A DNA stretch of 64,000 nucleotides from Flavobacteriaceae bacterium (GTDB lineage: Bacteria > Bacteroidota > Bacteroidia > Flavobacteriales > Flavobacteriaceae): contig JABDIV010000106.1 in the NCBI GenBank assembly GCA_013003555.1, forward strand, positions 1 to 64,000. Direction: 5' to 3'. The notes under the pieces were generated by a model, which was not told where the DNA came from, did not search any database, and saw nothing but the letters and a program-made list of their open reading frames with translations. Made by a program: the position numbers and the translations under genes. Shown piece after piece: positions 36,636 to 46,800 of the stretch (positions are counted from its first letter, which is position 1; every line of letters starts with the position of its first letter).

Positions 36636-37027
36636 TTGTTGGTAGCTACTTCTGTTGTGCGGCGTGTAGTGAGATAAGTGCTGTTCGGGTCATGAACACG
36701 TACGACAAAAACGATCTTCTTTTGAAAATAGCTCACAGCAAAAACATGTTTTCCGAAACTCAATGATTGCAATGGGATTTTGACGGTTTTTTCATTAACT
36801 GGGCGATCGATCTCACGTTCGCTTTTTCTATTTATCGAATAGATATGCTGGATTTTTTTCGAACTCCTGATTAGCAGGGTATCATTAGTTTCATTTAAAT
36901 CATGAAACAATCCCTTAGCTGCAAGATTATTATTTTTTTCGATTACCCCTACTTTATTCTGGGCTGAAAGAATGTTGGTATTTAGGATAAAAAAGGCGAA
37001 TAGAAAGCCATAGACAAGGTGTCTCAT
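36632..37027 (-). CDS. Small secreted protein of unknown function
   Basis: 131 residues. Signal peptide 1-23 (MRHLVYGFLFAFFILNTNILSA), then a likely beta-rich domain containing KVGVIEKNNNLAAKGLFHDLNETNDTLLIRSSKKIQHIYSIN and KHVFAVSYFQKKIVFVVRV. I recall similar short periplasmic or surface proteins from Flavobacteriaceae but no function. Convergent with the NamZ-like gene. Confidence 0.75.
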   Translation of the reverse strand: MRHLVYGFLFAFFILNTNILSAQNKVGVIEKNNNLAAKGLFHDLNETNDTLLIRSSKKIQHIYSINRKSEREIDRPVNEKTVKIPLQSLSFGKHVFAVSYFQKKIVFVVRVHDPNSTYLTTRRTTEVATNN

Positions 37028-37232
37028 TAAATATACGCGTTGTCCCTAACGTATCGTGAATTAATAGCTTTTAAGACCCTCGTCGTAAATCTAAGTCAAC
37101 ACGTACATTATTATTCAATTTAATCTACGAACGGTAAAAAAATCAGAGGAACGTCAAAAAAATAATTTGTGACATTTATCTGTTTTCTCTAATTGCCCCG
37201 CGAATATCCGAATTATCCCTGTTTTGACCAAC
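37028..37232. other. Spacer without recognised elements
   Basis: 205 bases, AT-rich, between the small secreted protein and the GDPD gene. I see no promoter match, terminator or gene. Confidence 0.4.
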
Positions 37233-38132
37233 TTAATTTTTCACATCCTGATCGATTAATCCAAACAAGCGGTCCGGGTAATCGGTAATAATTCCGTCAA
37301 CACCAAGTCTAATCATCCGTTGAAGATCCTTTTTTTCATTAACCGTCCATGGAATTATCCGGTAACCCTCAGTTTTTAATTGCTGAACGAGGTTGTCATT
37401 TAAAAGGATATGGTGCGGACTGATTATCTCGGGTTCAAAGGAAAGCGACCTGAGTTTTGAGATCATATCTTCGTTCTCATCGATCAATAACGCAAGAGAT
37501 AATGCTTTTGATCTCCTGAAAACCTCCTCTAAAATTCTAATATCAAATGATTGAAGGATTATTTGTTGTTCCAGTTGGTAGGTTCTTATCAAGTCTAAAA
37601 CAAGATTCACATAAACAACCGGTTCAGGCGTGAAGATCCCGTCCATCTGCGGATGCGCCTTGATTTCAATATTATAGCGCATATCGGGATGGGATACATT
37701 TATTTCTTCGAAAACATCCTTTAACAGTGGTTTAGAAGATTTAATATTTTGCTGTGCCGGGAAATCGGGATGCGATCTTGAACCACAATCATACTGCCTT
37801 ATTTCATCATAAGTCATCTGATATAAATTATAGGTATTATCGGCACTTTGAAGATCCTCATCATGCTCCTCTAATTCGCAAATAATCGGGTTCATATACG
37901 GTTCATGTGAAACCACAACCTGATGGTCTTTTGAAATGCAAATGTCGAGCTCGAGTACATCCACCCCAAGATCGGCGGCTTTGTGAAACCCGAGTAAAGT
38001 GTTTTCAGGATAATGTCCCCGATATCCACGATGCCCATGGACTTCAATCCTATTTTTTTCAGAACATGCCATAATGACGAGTAATAAGATACAACAGCTT
38101 AACCAACATTTAATTTGATCAAATTTAATCAC
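37233..38132 (-). CDS. Glycerophosphodiester phosphodiesterase, lipoprotein
   Basis: 299 residues. Lipobox IMAC (Cys23), so it is membrane-tethered outside the inner membrane. GDPD catalytic set: H34-R35 in VHGHRG, E43-N44, E61 and D63 in LELD, H76 in VSHEP. Hydrolyses glycerophosphodiesters to glycerol-3-phosphate and alcohol. Overlaps the preceding membrane hydroxylase gene by 4 bases (ATGA), indicating translational coupling. Confidence 0.9.
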   Translation of the reverse strand: MIKFDQIKCWLSCCILLLVIMACSEKNRIEVHGHRGYRGHYPENTLLGFHKAADLGVDVLELDICISKDHQVVVSHEPYMNPIICELEEHDEDLQSADNTYNLYQMTYDEIRQYDCGSRSHPDFPAQQNIKSSKPLLKDVFEEINVSHPDMRYNIEIKAHPQMDGIFTPEPVVYVNLVLDLIRTYQLEQQIILQSFDIRILEEVFRRSKALSLALLIDENEDMISKLRSLSFEPEIISPHHILLNDNLVQQLKTEGYRIIPWTVNEKKDLQRMIRLGVDGIITDYPDRLFGLIDQDVKN

Positions 38133-38968
38133 TCCTCTACCGGTCTGACCGTGGGTTTTCGATATTTCTGAAAGGGTTGTTTCAGCAGATCGATGATATT
38201 ACTGTTTTCACGTTCATTGGGAAAAACATCAACACCATAATTCAACCGATCCCGATCGAGGGTTCGAAATGTTCCAAAAAATCGATCCCAGACCGAGAAG
38301 ATATTTCCATAGTTAGAATCTGTGTATGGTAAGACATTATGATGATGTACTTTATGCATATCGGGTGATACAAGCACATAACTTAGCATGTGATCTACCG
38401 ACTTTGGTAAACGGATATTCGCATGGGTAAACTGAGTTGCAACCAGCGACATCGATTGATAGAGCATGATGATTCCGATAGGCGTCCCAATAATGAAAAT
38501 ACCGAGAAGTGTAAAGGAAAAACGAATGACACTCTCAAGTGGATGATGACGATTCGCCGTTGTAGTATCTACTTTATGGTCGGTGTGATGGACGAGATGG
38601 ATCATCCATAAGGGCTTAACTTTATGTTCTACGAAATGCGGTAAATAAGCTCCTATAAAATCCATTAAAAGTATTCCGATAATCACATAGAGCCACAGTG
38701 GCATCTCAGGCAACCAATTGATCAATCCAAAATTGGCAGACACCACCCAATCAGCCGATTGCAGGAGTAAAAATGCCAACGCAAAATTTATAATGATCGT
38801 GGTCAGAGTAAAGAAGAGATTTGGAACGGCATGTTTCCATTTATTATATCTGAAACGAAACAGGGGGACCGCACCCTCAATTAACCAAAAAAGTGTTAAA
38901 CCACCAACCAGGATGATGCTGCGATGTGATGAGGGAATAGTTTCAAAATACTCGATTAAGGCTTCCAA
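38129..38968 (-). CDS. Sterol desaturase / fatty acid hydroxylase superfamily protein
   Basis: 279 residues, integral membrane, with the diiron histidine clusters HFVEH (111-115), HLVHH (124-128), RHH (140-142) and a late HKVHHH. The superfamily includes C5 sterol desaturase, beta-carotene hydroxylase and alkylglycerol monooxygenase; substrate here is unknown. It is 21 bases after the YkgJ-like gene and overlaps the GDPD gene by 4 bases, which suggests membrane-lipid modification or turnover. Confidence 0.88.
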   Translation of the reverse strand: MEALIEYFETIPSSHRSIILVGGLTLFWLIEGAVPLFRFRYNKWKHAVPNLFFTLTTIIINFALAFLLLQSADWVVSANFGLINWLPEMPLWLYVIIGILLMDFIGAYLPHFVEHKVKPLWMIHLVHHTDHKVDTTTANRHHPLESVIRFSFTLLGIFIIGTPIGIIMLYQSMSLVATQFTHANIRLPKSVDHMLSYVLVSPDMHKVHHHNVLPYTDSNYGNIFSVWDRFFGTFRTLDRDRLNYGVDVFPNERENSNIIDLLKQPFQKYRKPTVRPVEE

Positions 38969-38989
38969 TTGTTTTTTTTCTAAAGATAA

Positions 38990-39481
38990 TTATTTTAAGC
39001 GTTCTTTCATTTGCTCCACAATATTAAAGGCAGCCGGGCATATGGCAACATTTTTCATTGTCAAATCTGCGATCTGCTGAAATTTCTTTCTATCGGTATG
39101 CGGAAATTCGCGACAGGCTTTAGGACGAACGTTATAGATTTGACAATAATTATCTTCATCTAAAAACGTGCAGGGAACCGATTTTAAAACGTAGTCATTA
39201 TCCTCATCAAGATACAAATAGCTCTCTATAAAGATTCCCGGTTTCATTTTAAGAAATTTGGCAATTCGAACGATGTCTTTATCTGTAAATAAGGGTCCTG
39301 TTGTTTTACAGCAGTTAGCACAGCTCAGGCAATCGGTGCGTTTAAATTCATCATCATGCAGTTCCTGCATAATTTTATCGAGATTCTTTGGCGTACGCTT
39401 TTTTAGTTTTGAAAAGAATAGTTTATTTTCCTTATGCTTATCTTTCGCTAACTTCGGTAAGGCTTTAATGCGGTCGTTCAT
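38990..39481 (-). CDS. YkgJ-family cysteine cluster protein
   Basis: 163 residues. Cys 51, 54, 57 and 58 in CLSCANCC, then CTFLDEDNYCQIYNVRPKACREFP: the CxxCxxCC...C...C...C pattern of the YkgJ zinc/iron-sulfur-chelating family. Biochemical role unknown. First of the likely YkgJ-hydroxylase-GDPD operon. Confidence 0.87.
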   Translation of the reverse strand: MNDRIKALPKLAKDKHKENKLFFSKLKKRTPKNLDKIMQELHDDEFKRTDCLSCANCCKTTGPLFTDKDIVRIAKFLKMKPGIFIESYLYLDEDNDYVLKSVPCTFLDEDNYCQIYNVRPKACREFPHTDRKKFQQIADLTMKNVAICPAAFNIVEQMKERLK

Positions 39482-39529
39482 GCTTCAAATTTAGTCAAAG
39501 TAGTTTATATCAAAACACAATTTCATACC

Positions 39530-40231
39530 ATGAAAGATTTAATGGGGTTAGCCATTCTTGACTATCAAAACGGAAACTATTCCGAGGATATCATAACTGC
39601 GACACATATTTCATCAAATGATGTATTACCCCTGCCCTATTTATTTAGAGAATATGACCAAATGCCATTGATAGAACAAATGGCATTGGACCGCACAACA
39701 GGAAAAGTGTTAGATGTTGGTTGTGGAGCTGGCAGCCATAGTCTTTATCTCCAGGAAAAAGGCCTCGATGTGACAGCCATTGACGTTTCGGAAGGGTCGG
39801 TAAAAGCCTGCTTAAAACGTGGAATTAAAAAAGCCTTTCAAAAAAACGTGCTAGACGAATCGGGTAGATATGACACTATAATTTCACTCATGAATGGTAC
39901 AGGATGGTTTCAGTCGCTTGAGATGGCACCGCGTTATTTAAATCACCTTAAGTCACTTCTAAAACCGGGTGGTCAGATACTAATCGATTCGTCTGATATT
40001 CGTTATATGTATGATCATGACGCATTTGAACTTATAAAACTTTCAAGAGAACGCTATTACGGCGAGTTGGAATATTATTTATCCTACAAAGGCGAAAGTG
40101 AAGTTCCGATGCATTGGTTATACCTGGATATGGATACCTTTAAACAGCTGAGTATGGCATCGGGATTAAAGTTCGAATGTATTACCAGTGGCGAACACTA
40201 TGATTACCTTGCGCGCCTTACCTGCCAATAA
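39530..40231 (+). CDS. Class I SAM-dependent methyltransferase
   Basis: 233 residues. SAM-binding motif I VLDVGCGAG (60-68), acidic VTAIDVS after strand 2 and LLKPGGQILID post-motif. N-terminal leader of about 40 residues resembles other Bacteroidota stand-alone methyltransferases. Substrate not predictable. Divergent from the YkgJ-like gene with 48 bases between starts. Confidence 0.85.
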   Translation: MKDLMGLAILDYQNGNYSEDIITATHISSNDVLPLPYLFREYDQMPLIEQMALDRTTGKVLDVGCGAGSHSLYLQEKGLDVTAIDVSEGSVKACLKRGIKKAFQKNVLDESGRYDTIISLMNGTGWFQSLEMAPRYLNHLKSLLKPGGQILIDSSDIRYMYDHDAFELIKLSRERYYGELEYYLSYKGESEVPMHWLYLDMDTFKQLSMASGLKFECITSGEHYDYLARLTCQ

Positions 40232-40278
40232 TATTATTCCGATGAATTATAGAGAAATAAATAAAGCTTAAAAAGTTA

Positions 40279-40312
40279 CCGATCCAAGATTGGAGTTCAA
40301 TCTCAAGATCGG
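40279..40312. repeat. Two-tier hairpin in convergent intergenic region
   Basis: Outer CCGATC (40279-40284) with GATCGG (40307-40312), inner AGATTG (40287-40292) with CAATCT (40298-40303), loop GAGTT. No U tail, so not a classical terminator; could protect the methyltransferase mRNA 3' end. Confidence 0.45.
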
Positions 40313-40339
40313 CTATGGTAGATCTTTATGCGTTAAGGC

Positions 40340-40369
40340 AAAAAAGGTGTTATATTAATTAAGACACCT
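40340..40369 (-). terminator. Terminator of the amidohydrolase gene
   Basis: AGGTGT (40345-40350) with ACACCT (40364-40369), AT-rich loop, followed on the minus strand by six U (40345-40340). It lies 15 bases after the stop. Confidence 0.6.
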
Positions 40370-40383
40370 AAAAATTAAATCGG

Positions 40384-42009
40384 TCACTTTTTAGTCATAA
40401 CCAACTCACCTCCTAAATAAGTAGATAAGACCTTCATATCGGGTATATCGTATACAGGAGCTGTCATAATATCTTTATCGAGAATAATAAAATCGGCTAG
40501 TTTTCCAACCTCAATACTGCCTTTCTCAGCTTCCTCAAAGTTCGAATGCGCTGCCCATATCGTCATGCCTTTTAAGGTTTCTTCACGGCTTAGCGCATTT
40601 TCAATCTGATAGCCTCCTTCCGGATAATGTTTGAGATCTTGTCGGGCTACAGCCGCATAAAAGGTATAAAACGGATTGACATTTTCAACCGGAAAATCGG
40701 TTCCTAGTGCCACTTTGCCATAGCTTTCAAGCAGCTGTTTGAACGCATAGGCTCCTTTAACGCGTTCGGATCCTAAACGATCCTCAGCCCAGTACATGTC
40801 GCTGGTTGCATGAGTTGGTTGGATGGATGGAATGATGTTTCCAAAACTATCAAAATCTTCTGGTGATATAACCTGGGCATGTTCAACACGCCAACGCCTG
40901 TCTTTTTGGCCTTCTAACACGCGCACATACGTTTCTAAAACGGCGTGATTGGCTGAATCACCGATAGCGTGGGTATTCATTTGATATTCAGATTTAGCAA
41001 TTCGTTCAGCCGTTGAATTCAAAGTTTCAATACTGTTAACCATCAGGCCAAAATGACCGGGTTTGTCATTATATGGCGCTCTTAACATGGCTCCACGAGA
41101 TCCCAGGGCGCCATCAGCGTAGAACTTGAAGGAACGCACATTGAGTCGATCGGTTTTTATCAGCCCTTTATTAAGGAAATGATCCATATTTTCCTCGGTG
41201 GCCGAAACCATTGCATAAATACGCATTTTCAGTTCTTTATCCCTTTGCAGTCTCTCGATTAATTCAACAACTTCAATAGTAAGTCCGGCATCATCCACAG
41301 TTGTTAATCCATAATCGAAGCAGATTTTTTCAGCCTCTTTTAGAGCCTGAACAACGTCATTTTCCGTTAATGTTGGCCAATAGTTCATAACCAGGTTTTC
41401 GGCATTATCGACCAGCACACCAGTGAGTTCCCCATTTTCTAAAACCACTTCGCCACCATCAATCTTGCTATCAGCAGTCACTTTACCAAGGTCAAGTGCT
41501 GCCTGGTTGCATAAAATTGCATGGCCATCAATACGGGTCAGGGAGACCGGGGTATCTGGAAAAAGACTGTCTAATTTCGATTTATTAGGAAATTTCTGCA
41601 CTTCCCAGTCATTTTGGTCCCATCCCCTGCCCATTATATGAGAAAGGTTTTTCGTTTTCTGAAAATCGACCACACGTTGAACCACTTCATCAAAACTTGT
41701 AGTGCCAACCAGGTCTGCTGCCTGCTGATTGATCCCGAGTCCGAGGAAATGGCAATGTGCATCGATAAAACCTGGAACGATCGTTTGGTTTTCAGCATCA
41801 ACTATAATGTCCGATTCGAATTCTGATAAAATGGATGTGCTTGATCCCACTCCAACGAATTTGCCGTCTTTTACGGCAAAGGCTTCTGCTTTCTCAAAGT
41901 TATCATTAACAGTATAAGTGTTTGAATTTGTAACAATAAGATCGGCTTGTTCCTTTTGATCACATGACATAAGGATCGCAAGGGTAACAACGAGATAAAA
42001 AGATTTCAT
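40384..42009 (-). CDS. YtcJ-like metal-dependent amidohydrolase, lipoprotein
   Basis: 541 residues. Lipobox LMSC (Cys16), then the composite amidohydrolase domain with metal ligands H85 and H87 in GFIDAHCHFLG, central YTLH-type blocks (GRGWDQNDWE, RVEHAQVISPED) and ALGTDFPVENVNPF. YtcJ/N-substituted formamide deformylase branch; substrate unknown. Envelope location follows from the lipobox. A possible TACTTTTG promoter element is at 42034-42027. Confidence 0.88.
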   Translation of the reverse strand: MKSFYLVVTLAILMSCDQKEQADLIVTNSNTYTVNDNFEKAEAFAVKDGKFVGVGSSTSILSEFESDIIVDAENQTIVPGFIDAHCHFLGLGINQQAADLVGTTSFDEVVQRVVDFQKTKNLSHIMGRGWDQNDWEVQKFPNKSKLDSLFPDTPVSLTRIDGHAILCNQAALDLGKVTADSKIDGGEVVLENGELTGVLVDNAENLVMNYWPTLTENDVVQALKEAEKICFDYGLTTVDDAGLTIEVVELIERLQRDKELKMRIYAMVSATEENMDHFLNKGLIKTDRLNVRSFKFYADGALGSRGAMLRAPYNDKPGHFGLMVNSIETLNSTAERIAKSEYQMNTHAIGDSANHAVLETYVRVLEGQKDRRWRVEHAQVISPEDFDSFGNIIPSIQPTHATSDMYWAEDRLGSERVKGAYAFKQLLESYGKVALGTDFPVENVNPFYTFYAAVARQDLKHYPEGGYQIENALSREETLKGMTIWAAHSNFEEAEKGSIEVGKLADFIILDKDIMTAPVYDIPDMKVLSTYLGGELVMTKK

Positions 42010-42035
42010 ACGACTGGATTAGAATTCAAAAGTAA

Positions 42036-42068
42036 CAAAAAAAGCATCTGTATGACAGATGCTTTTTA
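42036..42068 (-). terminator. Intrinsic terminator of the outer-membrane barrel gene
   Basis: AAAAAGCATCTG (42039-42050) pairs perfectly with CAGATGCTTTTT (42056-42067), 12 bp with loop TATGA and a U tail on the minus strand. It lies 20 bases after the stop. Confidence 0.85.
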
Positions 42069-42086
42069 TTCGATGTATATTAATAC

Positions 42087-43817
42087 TTAAAAATCAAATT
42101 TATAGGTGGCCCCTGCCAGGAGCTGAATGCCCTGAACGGGATAATTCAACCATCGTTTATAATCCTGGTTGGCAATATTATTTGCCTTTGCATAAACCGA
42201 CCATCGATCATTTATCCTATATCCTACATGTGCATTGGCGTCAAAAAAACTTTCAAGAACCACGGTTTCGGGCTGTGTAATATTTAAAGGATCAAAGACA
42301 TAGGCCTGATCAAATCGCTCACCGGTATAATAGAGATTGGCCCCGGCAAACCAGTGTTCATCGATCTGGAAGTCCATGAATAACGAAGCTTGAAAATCCG
42401 GCATATTCCAGGCTTCCTCTTCTTCATCAGTGGTATAATTAAAATATTCGGCTTTGATCCCCAAGGTGAAATTTCTATTGACATCTACGTTGATCTCGCC
42501 AAATACAGAGAACGTGGTCAGATCGTCGTAAACCACGCCGAATGAATTGCCTTGCTGATAATTCCCCGTTTCCCCAAGAATTACCGGGTTTGCTTTTATT
42601 AAGGATTGATTATTCGCCGCCTGATAATTTCCGCGAATATTATAACTCATGTTATTCGAAAGTTTCCCTTTTAAACCAACATAGGTTTCATACTGCCTAT
42701 CGGTTGGTATTATGGATAAGGTCGGTGAAACAAATGGATTTGTTTTCGCAAACTCGTGATACGTATTTTGTATGAGTCCGCCCTCAATACCGCCATAGGT
42801 AATAAGTATTTCATTGACAAGACGATAAGATGCCGTAATTCTTGGATAGACATAAAACTTGCTTTCACCATTTTCCGTGTCATTGAGGTAATACGCCCAG
42901 GCACCCAGGTTCACGGTTAAGTCATCTTCTTTTATTTGGTAGCTTGGTGAAACACCAACCTGAAAATTGCCATAGTTAATCTCAACCGGTTCAAAAAACT
43001 CACTGTCGAAATTCCCTTTGAGGTAATCGATCTTTACTTCTGCGTTTAACAGGTCGTTTCGCAACGGAATATCAAATTTCGAAGAGGCTATAAATCGGTT
43101 TTCTCCCGAGTCGTAGTCATCAGCAAACCGCCGGAAACGAACACGGCCATCGTGAATCAGCATATCGTCAAATTCAACTTCGCCACCAAATTCGAATGTA
43201 AAGAATTTATGCTGTGGATCGATATCGGTTAGGCTTTCTTCCGTAAACAATGGTTGAGGCACGCCATACCAGTTATAAACCTGATGCTGGTATCCCGCAT
43301 CAACGGTCCAGGAATAATCCCTGAGTTTTCTATTGTAATTGGCCATGATCTTTGAGTTGGAAAACTTGTCATCAAGAATAACACCGTCAATACCGCCCTG
43401 GGATGAATGATGACTTACATAACCCCCTACGCTTTCGGTTCGGTTAATGGCATGATTCAGATATAATTCTCCCAATAAGGTTGTGTAACTACCTGCTCCA
43501 AAACTCAGAAAATTATCGTATAAATTTTCTTTTTGCGCCTTTTCAACATCAGCTGCTTTACCTTTAGCCGGTGTGAATGTTGAGGCTACAGGAATAGAAA
43601 AAATATTATAGATCACAGTCTTCTTGGTCATGGTAGTCTCATCGCTGATAGAAGGAGTTTCCTTTACCTTAAACGCGTCTGAAATTTTAGGTGTATAAGG
43701 TTTTACCACATTGACAACCTGTGTATCTATGCTATCCTTGGTTTTTTCCTGGGCATTTGTATGACTAATAGTAATCATACATAGCACCATCATTAAACAT
43801 GTTAATCGATTAACCAT
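42087..43817 (-). CDS. TonB-receptor-like outer membrane beta-barrel protein (no plug)
   Basis: 576 residues. Signal peptide 1-22, a periplasmic segment (VVNVVKPYTPKISDAFKVKETP), then alternating amphipathic strands to the C-terminal aromatic (GATYKFDF), typical of an outer-membrane barrel. Resembles proteins labelled TonB-dependent receptor in Flavobacteriia, but no plug domain or TonB box is seen. It lies 26 bases after the large TPR gene, so the two probably form one outer-membrane system of unknown substrate. Confidence 0.82.
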   Translation of the reverse strand: MVNRLTCLMMVLCMITISHTNAQEKTKDSIDTQVVNVVKPYTPKISDAFKVKETPSISDETTMTKKTVIYNIFSIPVASTFTPAKGKAADVEKAQKENLYDNFLSFGAGSYTTLLGELYLNHAINRTESVGGYVSHHSSQGGIDGVILDDKFSNSKIMANYNRKLRDYSWTVDAGYQHQVYNWYGVPQPLFTEESLTDIDPQHKFFTFEFGGEVEFDDMLIHDGRVRFRRFADDYDSGENRFIASSKFDIPLRNDLLNAEVKIDYLKGNFDSEFFEPVEINYGNFQVGVSPSYQIKEDDLTVNLGAWAYYLNDTENGESKFYVYPRITASYRLVNEILITYGGIEGGLIQNTYHEFAKTNPFVSPTLSIIPTDRQYETYVGLKGKLSNNMSYNIRGNYQAANNQSLIKANPVILGETGNYQQGNSFGVVYDDLTTFSVFGEINVDVNRNFTLGIKAEYFNYTTDEEEEAWNMPDFQASLFMDFQIDEHWFAGANLYYTGERFDQAYVFDPLNITQPETVVLESFFDANAHVGYRINDRWSVYAKANNIANQDYKRWLNYPVQGIQLLAGATYKFDF

Positions 43818-43843
43818 TATAAGATTCGTTTTTTGATTCTGAT

Positions 43844-46800
43844 TTAATTGCCTTCATCGGTAATAACCGATGAATTGGTTCGGGATTGTTCATTTTTAAT
43901 ACGCCGTAATTCCTGCCTGGCCTCATCAACCACATCGTCAAATTCCTTAAAGTTCTCGATGACACTTTCAAGGATATAATTAGCCTGGTAGGCATCATCA
44001 AGTGCATAGTAGTTCTTCGCCATAACTACCAGACCTTTAGCAGCGTAGTATTTATAACTTGAATAATCCCTGGCGAGTTTCTGTACGGTTGCGTTTGATG
44101 CTTTATAATTCCCATCTTTATTCTTAAAATAGGCATTGTAGAATAGGGCTTCGGCTGCCAATTCTCCCGAAGCGATCTTTTCCACTTCAGAGTAAGCTGT
44201 TCTAGCCTTGGCCTCATCACCAGTTTTAAATGCAGAACGGGCAATGATTATTTGTGCATCGCTTCTAATCGATTTGTCAACCTTGGTATTCAGCAGAACT
44301 TTATCGGCATAGGCGACGGCATCATTATAGGATTCTAACCGATAATAAGCTTTCATCAAATTAGACTGTGCAAAAAGAATATTTTGTGGAAAATCCGCTT
44401 CCGTTTCAAGGCGTTTCAAAATCGGTATGGCATCATTATAATTCTTATCCAACAAATAAATCTCACCTACCCGGGTTAGTGCTGTTTCAGAGAATTCATT
44501 TGCCGAGCGTTTTATAACATATTCATAATGGGGCAGTGCGTTGGCCTTTAGGTCGGCCTTATAATATAATTGGGCCAGATAAAAGTGAGCATTTAAGGCA
44601 TGTATTCCATTCGGAAACTGGTTGATATAACTGTTGAACTGTTTTATGGCCCTACTATCGTTATTCGCTAAATATTGCTTTTCGGCAGCTTCATAGGCGG
44701 CATTGTCGAGGTCAGCATCTGTTACGTCAACATAATCCAGGGTCCGGACCCACCGGGCGTATTCATCGACTCGGCCCAAGTCTACATAGATCATCCTTGC
44801 GGAAGAAACCGCTTGCACGGCTTCGGGCGTTCCGGGGAAATTATCGGCAACTGATTTAAATTTGTTGAGGGCCCGATCGTTATCACCTGAATTGTAAAAG
44901 ACAAGGCCTTGTCTTAACATCGCTTTCGATCGGAATGAGCTTTGTGGATATTCAGCATTCAATTGATCATATCGTGACATGGCCTTATCGATCTCATTGC
45001 GTTTTACATATGAATTCCCCAATTCATAAAGTGCATCATCGCGTAAACCCGACCGTGCATATCGGTTGACGAACGCCTCTAAACCGGAAATCTTCTCATC
45101 GGCCTTACCCAAATAGCCATAGCTTAAAGCGCTTTGAAAATGAGCATAGTCCTGTTCGATCTCATCGATATCCAAAGCTTTCGAATATGCATTTATAGCC
45201 GAATTGTAGTTGCTCGATACAAAATAACCATCTCCAAGGCGAAGGTATGCGTCATTGATGCGTAACTTATCCTGATTTCCCGAATCAATATACGACTGAA
45301 AATAGTCCTGTGCCTGCTGATATCGCTTCAGTTTGAAATAGGTATATCCGATATTATAATCAATATTGGTCATCTCAGATGTTTCTGCGGCCGAAGCCAT
45401 CCCCTGATACTGTTTAAACCCGACCATGGCATCATCAAAATCGCCTAAATTATAATCGGTTTCAGCTTTCCAAAATGTTGCCCGGGCTGTAAAGACTTCA
45501 TCCAGGGCCTGCGATAAAGACTTGTCAAAAAATGACTCTGCTACAAGGAAATTGCTTTCATTGTATAATTCAACACCACGGTAGAATGCTACTTTCTGAT
45601 AAGCCAGTTTGTTTTCATAACTCTTTCGATTCTCAAGTAGATCAAGCGCTTCCATATAATTTTTTGAGGTGATATACGAATCGATCAGAAGGGTTTCGAT
45701 TTCTTCCCGATAAGCGGTTTCGGGATAATTGTCGAGATAGGCAGATAACACCTGCGGAACGGACTGATAAGGATTACCTATATCATAGCTGATCTTGGCA
45801 TAGTTCAACCAGGCATCCTCCTGAATTTTTAAATCATATTCCATTTGGGAGGCATTTCTAAACGCGTTTAAGGCCTCCTGTTTTTTATCGAGTTTGATAT
45901 AGCTTTCACCTAAATGATAAAATGCATTCTGAGCAACGGTATTATCACCATCGATTATTTTATTGAATTCTGAAACAGCTTCTTCAAAGGCATCCTGCTT
46001 GAAATAAGCATACCCGAGTTGATAGTAATCGGTATTCGTCCAGCGACCTCGTTTTCCTTTATAATCCTTCAGAAATGGAATAGCTTCGCTATATTTCTGC
46101 AGATTAAAATAGGACTCTCCTATGATTTTTGAAAGTTCCGATTTTTCGTTATCATCACTATTGGGCAATTGCTCCTTGGCCAGACTTATGGCCTTCTCAA
46201 AATTCCCAAGTTTAAAGTTCAGATCGGCCTGATAATAAGAAAGTTTTTCCTGATACTTTTCTTCATCCCCAATTTGATCAAAGTACTCTGATGCTTTTTC
46301 ATAATCATCGCCCTGGTACGCCATAAATCCAATATAATACTTGGCCTGGGAACCGTATTCGGGTGAGTTCTCAACCCGGGTCAAATATTTCTTTGCGCCC
46401 GATAAATTATCGGTGGCAAAATTGCTGTAACCGTAATTAAAATTGTATTTCGGACGCTCACTTCTGGAGAGGGCCTCTTCATCAACGCGCTCATACCACT
46501 TTCGGGCATATGCATATTTCGAGTTTTCAAAATAGTAATCGGCCACATCGATAAATGCCGTATTACGTTTTGTGCTGGTGGGATAATCTTCCACAAAATT
46601 CATAATGAGATCATCAGCATTTTGCTGATTTAATCGCACTGCGCAATTCGCGATATAATAGGCACAATCAGATTTTAAAACCTCATCGTTGGCCTCGTTT
46701 TCAATTTGATTGAAAAGGGATTGAGCCGCGAGATATTGCTTGCTATTATATAGCGTTAACGCTTTTTGATAATCGACGAGATCGCTGGTATAAGCGGCAG

